Assembly: GCA_945877855.1 (NCBI GenBank) | Contig: CAMDWA010000009.1 | Location: 1-52,507 of the forward strand | Reading direction: 5' to 3' | DNA: 52,507 nt | Source: Thermoflexus hugenholtzii JAD2 | Lineage (GTDB): Bacteria; Chloroflexota; Anaerolineae; J036; Brachytrichaceae | Part shown: piece by piece, positions 15,770-24,188 of the stretch | Layout of the letters: each line of letters starts with the position of its first letter | Position numbering within the stretch: the first letter of the stretch is position 1 | Notes under the pieces: model-generated | Databases searched by the model: none | What the model was told of the DNA's origin: nothing | The model's input: the letters and a program-made list of their open reading frames with translations, nothing else | Translations under genes and position numbers: made by a program

Positions 15770-16819
15770 TTATTGAGGCTTAGCTGCCTTATAAACCCCA
15801 TTCCGCCGCTCGATTACTGGCCCACACGATTGACGAAACATCATGGTAGGCTGCAAACGCACTTCGCGTAGGGGATGATCATCACCTTGAATACGCAACA
15901 TTAATAACTCGGTCGCTTGTCGCCCCATTTCATAAATAGGTTGGGCGGCGACTGTCAATGCCGGTTGAATCAACGTCATCCAGGGCAAATCATCATGCCC
16001 AGCAATCGAGATATCCTCGGGAATACGCAATTGTTTGGTTTGAATGGCCTTGAGTGCCCCCATTGAAATGAGGTTATTGCCAGTAAATAATGCCGTAGGC
16101 GGGTTAGGCTGCGAGAGCAATGATAATGCCGCTTGATAGCCTTCTTTTTCATTCGGCTTTACTTGTCGAATCAGCTCTGGGTCTGGCGATAAACCTGCGG
16201 CACGGATCGCATTCAAAAAGCCTTTCATACGCTCGGCCCCAGAGGTGGTTTGCATATTGCCCACAATCGCAGCGATACGCTGATGCCCAAAGCTAATAAG
16301 GTGTTGGGTTAACTCAAAAGCCGACTTTTCATGATCCAGCATCACGGTATCGACTGGGGTCGATGACGAGCGACGGTCAATGGCAACAACAGGGATCCCA
16401 GCATCGCGCAAGGCTTGTAGCGATGTCGTCGCTTCAGAAGTCGGCGAAGCAATGACACCGGCCACCCGTTCATCGCGCATAAATTCAATATAAAACTGCT
16501 CTTTTTCAGGGTCTTCGTCAGAGTTACATAATAATAAGCTGTATTGTTGCTGATAGGCAACATCTTCAACGGCACGCACCATGCTGGTGTAAAACGGGTT
16601 TTGAATATCTGAAACAATTAACCCAATCAGTTGGGTGCGTTGGGTGCGCAAATTGCGTGCCACGCGGTTGGGGCGATAACCCATCGCACGGGCAGCATTA
16701 TTTACTTTGTTGCGTAATTCATTACTTACGTGTGGTCGCCCTGACAATACACGCGATACAGTGGCAGTAGATACGCCAGCCTGTTCGGCGACGTCGGCAA
16801 TCGAAGGTTGCTGATTCAT
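15770..16819 (-). CDS. LacI-family transcriptional repressor
   Basis: 349 residues: helix-turn-helix at residues 6-28 (IADVAEQAGVSTATVSRVLS), the hinge helix region ending NRVARNLRTQRT, and a periplasmic-binding-protein-like effector domain (LIGLIVSDIQNPFYTSMVRAVED). It lies directly beside the sugar ABC genes, and three LacI-type palindromes stand upstream of those genes at 21129-21208, so it most likely controls them in response to the sugar or its phosphate. A 14-base palindrome over its own promoter may give autoregulation. Confidence 0.92.
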   Translation of the reverse strand: MNQQPSIADVAEQAGVSTATVSRVLSGRPHVSNELRNKVNNAARAMGYRPNRVARNLRTQRTQLIGLIVSDIQNPFYTSMVRAVEDVAYQQQYSLLLCNSDEDPEKEQFYIEFMRDERVAGVIASPTSEATTSLQALRDAGIPVVAIDRRSSSTPVDTVMLDHEKSAFELTQHLISFGHQRIAAIVGNMQTTSGAERMKGFLNAIRAAGLSPDPELIRQVKPNEKEGYQAALSLLSQPNPPTALFTGNNLISMGALKAIQTKQLRIPEDISIAGHDDLPWMTLIQPALTVAAQPIYEMGRQATELLMLRIQGDDHPLREVRLQPTMMFRQSCGPVIERRNGVYKAAKPQ

Positions 16820-16874
16820 TAGTTTTAGAATGAGAATTATTGCAAAAATAGTAATAGCATCATGTCTTCAATCA

Positions 16875-16890
16875 ACAATAACTATTGTAT
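16875..16890 (-). promoter_or_regulatory. lacI promoter region with palindrome
   Basis: ACAATAACTATTGT (16875-16888) is a perfect palindrome overlapping TACAAT (16885-16890 on the complement), a likely -10 box for the LacI gene. The word differs from the TGTAATCGATTACA sites upstream of the binding protein, so a different factor or none may use it. Confidence 0.35.
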
Positions 16891-16991
16891 AAGGTTTTGC
16901 AATTAATTTTAAAGAAAATCAAAAAGGGTCATGGATGTTTTATCGAATTTAACTTATTAAAAAGTATAAAACACGATAACATAATAAAAGC

Positions 16992-17030
16992 AAATGCACT
17001 TACCCCTCACCCAATGGAATAAGTGCATTT
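16992..17030. terminator. Hairpin downstream of the sugar transport operon
   Basis: Perfect 11-base arms AAATGCACTTA and TAAGTGCATTT. It lies after the ATPase stop in the 272-base gap 16820-17091, where no gene is seen. Confidence 0.5.
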
Positions 17031-17044
17031 ACCTTTACAAAGGA

Positions 17045-17083
17045 GAAAAAAACAAACCCGACCGGTTGAGACCTATCGGTCTC
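17045..17083 (-). terminator. Rho-independent terminator of the sugar ABC operon
   Basis: On the minus strand the stem GAGACCGATAGGTCTC (17083-17068), or the overlapping stem GACCG/CGGTC, is followed within a few bases by GGGTTTGTTTTTTT. It starts nine bases after the ATPase stop. Confidence 0.6.
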
Positions 17084-17091
17084 TTTCAAAT

Positions 17092-17856
17092 TTAGATCGT
17101 TTTTGCGCCTGTCATAATCGCGACAGCATCAGGCATCGTAATATCTTTGGTGTTCACCAGTGCAGCGCGGCGGCCAAGCCGTTGAATATGAATACGATCT
17201 GAAATTTCGAAGACATGCGGCATGTTGTGGCTAATAAGAATGACGGGTAAACCACGATCACGCACCCGACGAATCAGGTCAAGCACCATGCCAGATTCTT
17301 TTACGCCTAACGCGGCGGTTGGCTCATCTAAAATAACCACGTGCTTGGCAAAGGCGGCGCTACGGGCCACAGCCACGCCTTGGCGTTGACCACCCGATAA
17401 TGTTTCGACGGCTTGTTTCATCGAGCGAATGCCAATTTTTAACTCTTGCATATATTTGACGGCTTCGTCTAACATTTGCTTTTTGTTAATTACATGCAAT
17501 TTGCCCAATAAGCCACCGCGTTTAATTTCGCGGCCCAAAAACAAGTTTTCGGCAATGGTCATGGCTGGGGCGACAGCCAAATCCTGATACACTGTTTCGA
17601 TGCCAGCCTTACGCGCATCTGATGGGCTTTTGAAATGCACTGCTTTGCCGTCTAATTTAATCTCGCCCGAATCGGGCACTAACGCGCCAGATAAGGCTTT
17701 GATCAAAGTGGATTTGCCAGCGCCGTTGTCACCAATGACGGCCAAAATTTCGCCCGGCAACAATTCAAAATCTGCACCATCGAGGGCCGTTACTTGCCCA
17801 TAACGCTTGGTTAAACCGCGTGCGGCTAAAACAGGGGTGGGTGATGAGGTTGTCAT
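17092..17856 (-). CDS. Sugar ABC transporter ATPase (single NBD, FrcA-like)
   Basis: 254 residues, one nucleotide-binding domain rather than the double one of RbsA. Walker A GDNGAGKST at residues 42-50, signature LSGGQ at 152-156, Walker B VVILDEP with Asp176-Glu177, H-loop in LISHNM. The single-domain form resembles fructose/ribose-type FrcA. It is the last gene of the operon binding protein - permease - ATPase, 43 bases after the permease, and powers uptake of the sugar captured by the binding protein. Confidence 0.92.
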   Translation of the reverse strand: MTTSSPTPVLAARGLTKRYGQVTALDGADFELLPGEILAVIGDNGAGKSTLIKALSGALVPDSGEIKLDGKAVHFKSPSDARKAGIETVYQDLAVAPAMTIAENLFLGREIKRGGLLGKLHVINKKQMLDEAVKYMQELKIGIRSMKQAVETLSGGQRQGVAVARSAAFAKHVVILDEPTAALGVKESGMVLDLIRRVRDRGLPVILISHNMPHVFEISDRIHIQRLGRRAALVNTKDITMPDAVAIMTGAKTI

Positions 17857-17899
17857 GATTATATTTGTCTAATCTTTAAAAATTCCCTAATCCGTTATC

Positions 17900-18892
17900 T
17901 TAACCTTTGCGGCGTGATAGTTGATCGGTGGTGACGGCCAAAATGACCAAAATACCCGTAATTAAAATTTGGTAGACTGAAGAAACCCCGATTAAGGTTA
18001 AACCATTACGAAACACACCGACAATAAGCGCACCAATTAACGTGCCCAACACATTGCCACGCCCACCAAACAAACTGGTGCCGCCCAATACCACCGCCGT
18101 AATGCTCTCGAGGTTCTCGGTTTGGCCTGCGTTAGGGTCGCCCACGCTGGTGCGTGCCACCAACAACAAAGCCGCAATTCCATACATCAAGCCAGCAAGG
18201 GTATAAATAATGAGCAACACGCGCTTTGAGGGAATGCCGTTTAAGCGGGCGGCCTCGGCGTTATTACCCACTGCATACACATGACGACCCGGGGCGGTAT
18301 CGCGCAGCACAAACCACACAAATAAAAATAACAATAACATCAGCACCGAGCCATAGTTAATGGCTGTTTCGCCGATTTTGAAAGTCTCGCCCAATAGCAA
18401 CATCGAATCGGGCAAATTTGACACGGTTTGGGCCTTAGAATAAATTTGCGTAATCGCAAAGGCAATATTCAGCGTGCCCAAGGTGACAATAAACGGCGGC
18501 AAATTAATCCGGGTGATGAGCAAGCCATTTAAAAAGCCAAAGCCCATCGTTACCAATAAACCGCACAAAATTGCCAAATAGGGTGGCATACCAAAATCCA
18601 TCGCAAATTTGGTCATCACCACCTGCCCTAGCGCCATCACCATCCCATTCGAAAGGTCAATGCCGCCAGTTAACACAACTAATGTCTGCCCAATTGCTAA
18701 CACGCCAACAACCATCACCTGCTGCACAATCAACGAGAAATTTCGCCCAGCCAAAAACCGATCTGACTGCAATGAAAAGAAAATAATAGAAAGTAATAAA
18801 GCGGCCAAGGGGCCTAAGATTGTCAATGGGGGCAATTTGCTCAAAATTGACGACGAGGCGGGGTTAGATGATTTTGGGGTTTGAGTAGACAT
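17900..18892 (-). CDS. Sugar ABC transporter permease (RbsC/FrcC-like)
   Basis: 330 residues with eight to ten membrane helices. VLTGGIDLSNGMVMALGQVV and the cytoplasmic coupling stretch GNNAEAARLNGIPSKRVLLIIY are hallmarks of the BPD_transp_2 family of monosaccharide permeases; the gene ends in a basic SRRKG. The frame is open 26 codons further upstream, but that part is heptamer array, and MSTQTPKSS at 18892 is the better start. It sits between the binding protein and the ATPase in one operon. Confidence 0.9.
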   Translation of the reverse strand: MSTQTPKSSNPASSSILSKLPPLTILGPLAALLLSIIFFSLQSDRFLAGRNFSLIVQQVMVVGVLAIGQTLVVLTGGIDLSNGMVMALGQVVMTKFAMDFGMPPYLAILCGLLVTMGFGFLNGLLITRINLPPFIVTLGTLNIAFAITQIYSKAQTVSNLPDSMLLLGETFKIGETAINYGSVLMLLLFLFVWFVLRDTAPGRHVYAVGNNAEAARLNGIPSKRVLLIIYTLAGLMYGIAALLLVARTSVGDPNAGQTENLESITAVVLGGTSLFGGRGNVLGTLIGALIVGVFRNGLTLIGVSSVYQILITGILVILAVTTDQLSRRKG

Positions 18893-18907
18893 GATCTTTT
18901 TAGTGAT

Positions 18908-18972
18908 GAGTGCTAAGTGTTGAGTGTCAAGTAGAAAGTCAATTCTAATTTTAAACTCAACACTTAGCACTC
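18908..18972. repeat. Heptamer array (GAGTGCTAAGTGTT type) with hairpin
   Basis: Bases 18908-18925 and 18955-18972 are perfect inverted 18-mers around a 29-base loop. The array lies between the binding-protein stop and the permease start, where a processing hairpin often reduces downstream expression. Confidence 0.7.
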
Positions 18973-18980
18973 AATCTTTC

Positions 18981-21065
18981 TTACTTATCGCCCCAGCACA
19001 AATCAATGCCGGTCTTCACATCTTTGCTGTCTACGCCAGCCAAAGCCTTACCAGCAATGAGTGTCACGCCAGTGTCGGTATAACCGTTCACCTTGGCTGC
19101 GCCACCGGCATAAGCCACGCCAGCTTCCACACCCTTCGAGGCCATCAACAATGGATATTGTTGTGAGGTCGCGGCAATGATACCGGCTTCGACGTTCTTC
19201 ACACCGGCGCAACCGCCGTCAACGGATACGATGACAACATCCTTCTCTTTACCAGCCTTCTTCAATGCTTGATAAGCACCGGCGGCGGCGGGTTCATTGA
19301 TGGTATACACAATGTTCACATCAGGATTCTTCTGCAAGCAGTTTTCCATGGCAGTTTGACCCTTGGCTTGATCACCAAAGCTGTCACCCATACACACCAC
19401 TTCGGCGGGCTTGGCCAATTCGTTGCTGCTGGCTTCGAGCGTCTGCAACCCATAACCCTTCAAGAAACCATTGTGGCGTTGTGCGCCAACTGGATGACCG
19501 GGGAACAAGTCGAGCGTTACGATCTTGGGGGCTTTGCCAGCCAAAGCGGCCTTGGCATATTGACCAATCAACACACCGGCCTTATAGTTATCGGTGGCAA
19601 ACAGAGCATCAACCGCATCGGCGGGGTCAGTTGGGCTGTCGAGCGCAATCACTTGCACCCCAGCATCACGCGCCTTCTTAATGGCGGGCACAATGGCCTT
19701 CGAGTCACTTGGGGTAATCAAAATGGTGGTGGCACCAGCCGCAACCATGTTTTCAAGCGCAGCCACTTGACCAGCGTTATCGCCATCGGCCTTGCCTGCA
19801 CCTGTCAACAATTTCGCACCCTTATCAGCCGCCATCTTGGTGGCGCCTTCGCGCATCTTCACAAAGAATGGGTTGGTTTCGGTCTTGGTAATGAGGCCGA
19901 TGATGGCTTCCTTCTTCGCACCAGCGGCTGGCTTGTCGCCCCAGCACAATTCCAAACCAGTCTTCACATCTTTGCTTTCCACACCGGCAACGGCCTTGCC
20001 AGCAATCAAAGTAACACCCGTATCGGTGTAGCCACTCACTTTCTTACCAGTTGCGGCATAAGCAATACCAGCTTCCACACCCTTCGAGGCCATCAATAAT
20101 GGATATTGTTGTGAAGTCGCAGCAATGATACCGGCTTCGACGTTAGCGACACCTGCGCAACCGCCGTCAACCGACACAATCACCACATCTTTCTCTTTGC
20201 CAGCCTTCTTCAATGCTTGATACGCACCGGCGGCGGCGGGTTCGTTGATGGTATAAACCAAGTTGATGCTTGGGTCTTTTTGCAAGCAGTTTTCCATCGC
20301 GGTTTGACCCTTGGCTTGATCACCAAAGCTGTCGCCCATGCACACGACTTCGGCAGGCTTGGCCAATTCATTGTTCTTGGCATCAAAGCTCTGCAAACCA
20401 TAACCTTGCAAGAAACCATTGTGGCGTTGTGCGCCAACTGGATGACCGGGGAACAAATCGAGAGTTGCGATCTTAGGGGCTTTGCCAGCCAAAGCGGCCT
20501 TGGCATATTGACCAATCAACACACCAGCCTTATAGTTATCGGTGGCAAACAAAGCATCGGTGGCATCTTGTGGGTCAGCGGGGCTGTCCAACGCAATCAC
20601 CATCACGCCAGCATCACGCGCCTTCTTAATGGCGGGCACAATGGCCTTCGAGTCGCTGGGGGTGATCAAAATGGTTTGCGCACCGGCAGCAACCATATTC
20701 TCGAGCGCAGCCACTTGACCGGCGTTATCGCCATCGGCCTTGCCTGCACCTGTCAACAATTTCGCACCCTTATCAGCTGCCATCTTGGTGGCGCCTTCGC
20801 GCATCTTCACAAAGAATGGGTTGGTTTCGGTCTTGGTAATCAACCCAATAATGGGCGACTTAGCGGCGGTAGGCGCTGGCGCAGCCGTTGGGGCTGGGGC
20901 AGTGGTCGGCGCTGGCGCAGCAGGGGCAGTAGTTGCTGCGGGGGCAGCAGGCTTTGGCGCGTCAGTCGGCTTGGCCGGGGCTGCGGTTGGGGTTGGCGAT
21001 GCACAAGCGGCAAGTACTACGCTTGTCATCACTACCGTTGTTAGAAATCGGCTTCTAATATTCAT
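18981..21065 (-). CDS. Sugar-binding lipoprotein with two tandem binding domains
   Basis: 694 residues, about twice the normal length. A lipoprotein signal with Cys21 (LAACAS) is followed by an Ala/Pro/Thr linker to about residue 70, then two Peripla_BP_4 (ribose/fructose, FrcB-like) domains beginning IIGLITKTETNPFF at residues 72 and 388. The unit is 316 residues (948 bases); the copies are nearly identical in protein and in long DNA stretches, so the duplication is recent or is being homogenised. Both copies keep the full ligand-site layout (NEPAAAGAY, SVDGGCAG). A strong Shine-Dalgarno (AAGGAGA) precedes the ATG. It is the first gene of the operon, with operators overlapping its promoter. 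Confidence 0.92.
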   Translation of the reverse strand: MNIRSRFLTTVVMTSVVLAACASPTPTAAPAKPTDAPKPAAPAATTAPAAPAPTTAPAPTAAPAPTAAKSPIIGLITKTETNPFFVKMREGATKMAADKGAKLLTGAGKADGDNAGQVAALENMVAAGAQTILITPSDSKAIVPAIKKARDAGVMVIALDSPADPQDATDALFATDNYKAGVLIGQYAKAALAGKAPKIATLDLFPGHPVGAQRHNGFLQGYGLQSFDAKNNELAKPAEVVCMGDSFGDQAKGQTAMENCLQKDPSINLVYTINEPAAAGAYQALKKAGKEKDVVIVSVDGGCAGVANVEAGIIAATSQQYPLLMASKGVEAGIAYAATGKKVSGYTDTGVTLIAGKAVAGVESKDVKTGLELCWGDKPAAGAKKEAIIGLITKTETNPFFVKMREGATKMAADKGAKLLTGAGKADGDNAGQVAALENMVAAGATTILITPSDSKAIVPAIKKARDAGVQVIALDSPTDPADAVDALFATDNYKAGVLIGQYAKAALAGKAPKIVTLDLFPGHPVGAQRHNGFLKGYGLQTLEASSNELAKPAEVVCMGDSFGDQAKGQTAMENCLQKNPDVNIVYTINEPAAAGAYQALKKAGKEKDVVIVSVDGGCAGVKNVEAGIIAATSQQYPLLMASKGVEAGVAYAGGAAKVNGYTDTGVTLIAGKALAGVDSKDVKTGIDLCWGDK

Positions 21066-21128
21066 GTTTCTCCTTGGTTTTTAATTTTGATGAAATTGAA
21101 ACGGTTGTGTTCGTCTCAGAATTCGCTC

Positions 21129-21142
21129 TGTAAACGATTACA
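21129..21142. promoter_or_regulatory. LacI-type operator 1
   Basis: TGTAAACGATTACA, a palindrome apart from one position, centred on CG as LacI-family sites are. It lies just downstream of the binding-protein -10 box, over the expected transcription start. Confidence 0.75.
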
Positions 21143-21148
21143 AGTGGG

Positions 21149-21177
21149 ATTATATAGGATTCTGCAATCGATTACAA
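21149..21177 (-). promoter_or_regulatory. Promoter of the sugar transport operon
   Basis: On the minus strand TTGTAA (21177-21172), a 17-base spacer and TATAAT (21154-21149). The -35 box overlaps operator 2 and operator 1 covers the start region, so a repressor at either site would block it. Confidence 0.75.
21163..21176. promoter_or_regulatory. LacI-type operator 2
   Basis: TGCAATCGATTACA, 34 bases from operator 1 (about three helical turns) and overlapping the -35 box of the transport operon. Confidence 0.75.
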
Positions 21178-21194
21178 GATTAATTTGAGCAATA

Positions 21195-21208
21195 TGTAAT
21201 CGATTTCA
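21195..21208. promoter_or_regulatory. LacI-type operator 3
   Basis: TGTAATCGATTTCA, 32 bases from operator 2 and 12 bases upstream of the sugar kinase -35 box, so it can control the divergent kinase gene. Confidence 0.72.
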
Positions 21209-21219
21209 ATATTTTAAGG

Positions 21220-21248
21220 TTGACATCATAATTCGGCAATGTTACGAT
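21220..21248 (+). promoter_or_regulatory. Promoter of the sugar kinase gene (leaderless)
   Basis: TTGACA (21220-21225), a 17-base spacer and TACGAT (21243-21248). The ATG is only ten bases further on, so the message starts two to four bases before the start codon and has no Shine-Dalgarno. Confidence 0.72.
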
Positions 21249-21258
21249 TAGGGCATCT

Positions 21259-22194
21259 ATGTCAAATACACTTTCGGTCGCCATTTTGGGCGAAGCACTT
21301 ATCGATTTCAAATCAACAGGTCACTTAGCATTTCAAGGGTTTGTGGGTGGCTCACCATTCAACGTTGCTATCGCGGTCGCCCGCCAACAACAACCCGTCA
21401 CGTTCTTATCTCAAATCTCGCGTGACTTGTTAGGCACCCCCCTAAAAAGCTATCTTATTGAAAATGGAGTTGATACGCGCTATTTACTCGAATCCGATGC
21501 CCCCAGCACAGTGGCCTTTGTCGAAGAACGCGATGGCAATGCTCATTTTCAATTTATGAACAGCGGCGCTGCCGACACACTCTATGACCCACGCCCGCGC
21601 CCAATTTTGCCCGAAAGTGTGTGTTACATCCAATTCGGCTCGATCAGCCTGCTCAGCGAACCCACCGCCACCAGCATTACCGACATCGTCGCCGCCCACC
21701 GCCACCGCGCCACCATCGTATTTGACCCCAATTGCCGCCCTGCCCTCACCAAAGACCGCGCGGCATATCACGCCAAATTATTGGGTGAATGGATCCCCTT
21801 GGCGCACATTTTAAAAATTAGCGATCAAGATTTAGCTTGGCTAGAGCCAAACCGCCCACACGCAGATGTGGCCCAAGCATGGCTTGCATTGGGGCCAATG
21901 GTCGTTATTGTGACCGCAGGCGAAAATGGCGCAACCCTTTATCGCAATGGTCATGCCCCCATCCGTGTGATGCCGCCAACAATTACGGTCGTAGACACCG
22001 TTGGCGCAGGCGACACCTTTACCGCCAATATGATGGTGCGCTTGTTACAACTCGGCATTCAATCGACGGCGCAATTAGCCGAATTGACAGACACGCAATG
22101 GCAAGATGTCATGCGTTACGCCGCCGTCGCTGCCGCCATTAACTGCACCCGCGCTGGGGCCAATCCCCCCACCCTTGACGAAATGAAGGCATAG
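21259..22194 (+). CDS. PfkB-family sugar kinase, probable fructokinase
   Basis: 311 residues of the ribokinase/PfkB fold. The N-terminal GEALIDF and GGSPFNVAIAVARQ match fructokinases (GGAPANVA type), and PfkB signature 2 DTVGAGDTF is at about residues 246-254 with the catalytic Asp. It is divergent from the sugar ABC operon and shares the operator region, so it likely phosphorylates the sugar brought in by that transporter; fructose is the best guess, supported by the FrcB/FrcA-like transporter. Expression is probably derepressed together with uptake. Confidence 0.88.
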   Translation: MSNTLSVAILGEALIDFKSTGHLAFQGFVGGSPFNVAIAVARQQQPVTFLSQISRDLLGTPLKSYLIENGVDTRYLLESDAPSTVAFVEERDGNAHFQFMNSGAADTLYDPRPRPILPESVCYIQFGSISLLSEPTATSITDIVAAHRHRATIVFDPNCRPALTKDRAAYHAKLLGEWIPLAHILKISDQDLAWLEPNRPHADVAQAWLALGPMVVIVTAGENGATLYRNGHAPIRVMPPTITVVDTVGAGDTFTANMMVRLLQLGIQSTAQLAELTDTQWQDVMRYAAVAAAINCTRAGANPPTLDEMKA

Positions 22195-22281
22195 ACAAAA
22201 ACGATCTTGACAACATAAACATTCGAGCGGTGGCGTTGCTTTATTGTTTGGCAACGCTGCCAGCCCCGATGCAAGCACTTA

Positions 22282-22287
22282 TATACT
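22282..22287 (+). promoter_or_regulatory. -10 box of the Rpn-family gene
   Basis: TATACT six bases before the ATG at 22294, with no Shine-Dalgarno. The full-length protein is therefore probably translated from a leaderless message. Confidence 0.5.
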
Positions 22288-22293
22288 TGCGTC

Positions 22294-23340
22294 ATGCCAC
22301 CCAAAGTTACATCTGTGCCGCATCACCCGCACGATGCGTTTTTTAAAGAAGTCTTCGCAGACCCAGTCAATGCCCGCCAACTCATCCAACATCACGCCCC
22401 ACCCGAATTGGTAGCACTGCTCGATCTCGATACGCTCGAATTATTCGACACCGGCTTTATCGACGAAGACCTGCGCCAACATTTTGCCGATCTGTCATTT
22501 CGCGTTAAGCTAAAACAAGGCAACGAAGCCTACATTTGCCTGTTGCTCGAACATAAAAGCTACCCCGACAAATGGGTGTTGTTACAACTTTTGCGTTATG
22601 AATTGCAAATTTGGGATAACATACGACAGCAAGGGGCCAAATATCTGCCGGTGGTGTTCCCGATGGTTGTCTATCATGGGCGGCGCAAATGGCGCATTGC
22701 CAAACAATTGCACGGTTTGTTCGATTTGACGGGACTACAGTCCATTCGTCGTTATGTGCCAAACTTTAAATATCACTTATTTGACCTTACGGCCTTAGAT
22801 GACAACACCCTGAGCGAGTCAGGTTTAGTTAATGCAGCCTTGGGTGCGATGAAGCACATCTTTGACGACGAAATACAGGTGCAATTGGGGCAAATCTTGC
22901 GGCGGCTACGGGGTTTGCCGCGTGATCAAATGCAGCGTGCCATACAAATTGTGCTACGATATATCATGACAAGTGCAACCCACCTCACCCGCGCACAATT
23001 TGAGCAGGTGGTGCATACAGAAATTGACGAGCAATTACAGGAGGGCACGATGACACTAGCACAACAGTTAATTTTAGAGGGCGAAGTTCGAGGCAAACAA
23101 GTAGGTTTATTAGAAGGGGAGATACGTGGCAAACAGGTTGGCATCCAAATAGGCTTGCTCGATATGACACAGCGACAGCTACGCCGCCGGTTTGGCCTAA
23201 TTCCCTCGCCCATTACACAAAAACTCGAACACCTCAGCGCAGCTCAATTGACTGATTTTGGCGAAGCGTTGCTCGATTTCACCACGCTAACACAGGTGCA
23301 GGCTTGGCTTGAGAATGGTATCTTCGAGCGAACCTTATAA
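22294..23340 (+). CDS. Rpn-family PD-(D/E)XK nuclease / putative transposase with DUF4351
   Basis: 348 residues. The N-terminal domain (HDAFFKEVFADPVNARQLI) is the Transposase_31/YhgA-like Rpn nuclease; probable active-site residues are Asp66 (ADLSFRV), Glu86 and Lys88 (LEHKS) and Gln98. The C-terminal part has two near repeats, EGEVRGKQVGLL and EGEIRGKQVGIQ, and a DUF4351-like helical domain (RQLRRRFGLIPSPI...QAWL). E. coli relatives act in recombination and as toxic DNases linked to phage defence. No IS ends flank it. A strong internal Shine-Dalgarno and in-frame ATG at 23050 predict a separate C-terminal product. Confidence 0.85.
   Translation: MPPKVTSVPHHPHDAFFKEVFADPVNARQLIQHHAPPELVALLDLDTLELFDTGFIDEDLRQHFADLSFRVKLKQGNEAYICLLLEHKSYPDKWVLLQLLRYELQIWDNIRQQGAKYLPVVFPMVVYHGRRKWRIAKQLHGLFDLTGLQSIRRYVPNFKYHLFDLTALDDNTLSESGLVNAALGAMKHIFDDEIQVQLGQILRRLRGLPRDQMQRAIQIVLRYIMTSATHLTRAQFEQVVHTEIDEQLQEGTMTLAQQLILEGEVRGKQVGLLEGEIRGKQVGIQIGLLDMTQRQLRRRFGLIPSPITQKLEHLSAAQLTDFGEALLDFTTLTQVQAWLENGIFERTL
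23039..23340 (+). CDS. Predicted internal product of the Rpn gene (RpnS-like)
   Basis: AGGAGG at 23039-23044 lies five bases before an in-frame ATG at 23050, giving a 96-residue protein (MTLAQQLILEGEVRGKQVG...) that consists only of the repeat and DUF4351 part and lacks all nuclease residues. The start given includes the ribosome-binding site; the coding part is 23050-23340. In E. coli Rpn systems an internal start makes a small protein that binds and blocks the full nuclease. Here the internal site is far better than that of the main start, which has none. Confidence 0.6.
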
Positions 23341-23426
23341 CCTGAATTAGTTATCAAGATACAGTCGCGCAACGCACAAAATACGGGCTTAGCAAAATTA
23401 CTTGTCAACAACTTAGGCTCAATTCG

Positions 23427-24107
23427 ATGTATGCTTTTCAATCGGTCACGCCGCATATTTGGCGAATGCAACTTTGGTATACAGTTATGCCAGTCAATGT
23501 ATGGCTGGTGCGCGAAGACGATGGCTGGACCTTGATCGATGCCGGGGCCAAACCCCACGCAGAAAAGCTAATTCGTGCCATCCTTACGCAACTCAATGGC
23601 TGGCCCTTACAACGAATTGCGCTTACGCACGGGCATGTCGATCATGCCGGATCGCTGCTTGCGCTCACACAAGCATTCCCCAATGCCCAAGTCATCTGTC
23701 ATCGAGAAGAAGCCCCATTTGTGACGGGCGAAAAACGCTATGCCGACCTGCACCCCGATCACCGTTCGTATCGCCTTGCGCCCAAATTTCCACCACAAGC
23801 GCCGGGCGTTCATTTCACCCAAATTGAAGATGGCGATTTAGTCGGGTCAATGTATGCGGTATATACCCCCGGTCACACACCCGGGCATGTTGCCTATTGG
23901 CATCAAACCGACAATGCCATCATTTGTGGCGATGCCTTTCTCAATATTCTCGAAATTAGCCCGCCGCTCAATATGTTTTCGAGCAATTTAGAAGGGGTGC
24001 AAAAGTCGATCAATTTGATCGGCGAGCTAAATTTTGCGCATTTGCTGCCCAGCCACGGCAACCCCATTCTAAATAAAGGGCGCACCCAAGCCCGCCGCTT
24101 GCGCTGA
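23427..24107 (+). CDS. MBL-fold metallo-hydrolase
   Basis: 226 residues. The metal-binding motif THGHVDHAG is at residues 67-75 (His68, His70, Asp72, His73), with the further ligands in TPGHTPGHV and CGDAF and a last His in LLPSHGNP, the complete set for a dinuclear zinc site. It resembles glyoxalase II/YobT-like hydrolases of unknown substrate. The gene is monocistronic and convergent with the aminotransferase; a hairpin separates the two. Confidence 0.88.
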   Translation: MYAFQSVTPHIWRMQLWYTVMPVNVWLVREDDGWTLIDAGAKPHAEKLIRAILTQLNGWPLQRIALTHGHVDHAGSLLALTQAFPNAQVICHREEAPFVTGEKRYADLHPDHRSYRLAPKFPPQAPGVHFTQIEDGDLVGSMYAVYTPGHTPGHVAYWHQTDNAIICGDAFLNILEISPPLNMFSSNLEGVQKSINLIGELNFAHLLPSHGNPILNKGRTQARRLR

Positions 24108-24148
24108 GGCAGTTCATAATTGCATCGCGTGACGATGCCATACACAAT

Positions 24149-24182
24149 GCACGGAGCGCCATCAAGATGAGGCGCTCCGTGC
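24149..24182. terminator. Hairpin between convergent MBL and aminotransferase genes
   Basis: Perfect 12-base arms GCACGGAGCGCC and GGCGCTCCGTGC with a 10-base loop. No T-run, but it is well placed for two-way termination. Confidence 0.55.
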
Positions 24183-24188
24183 AAAACA

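Noticed and set aside
18893-18970. Longer start for the sugar permease
   Set aside because: The added 26 codons are array DNA; MSTQTPKSS fits the family N-terminus.
20217-21044. Long plus-strand open frames (275 and 276 codons) opposite the duplicated sugar-binding protein
   Set aside because: They mirror each other because the gene beneath is duplicated, have low-complexity Gly/Arg/Trp-rich sequence and no family resemblance; the minus strand encodes a clear lipoprotein.
22294-23340. Insertion sequence around the Rpn-family gene
   Set aside because: No terminal inverted repeats or target duplications were found at either side; the family is a nuclease that does not need IS ends.
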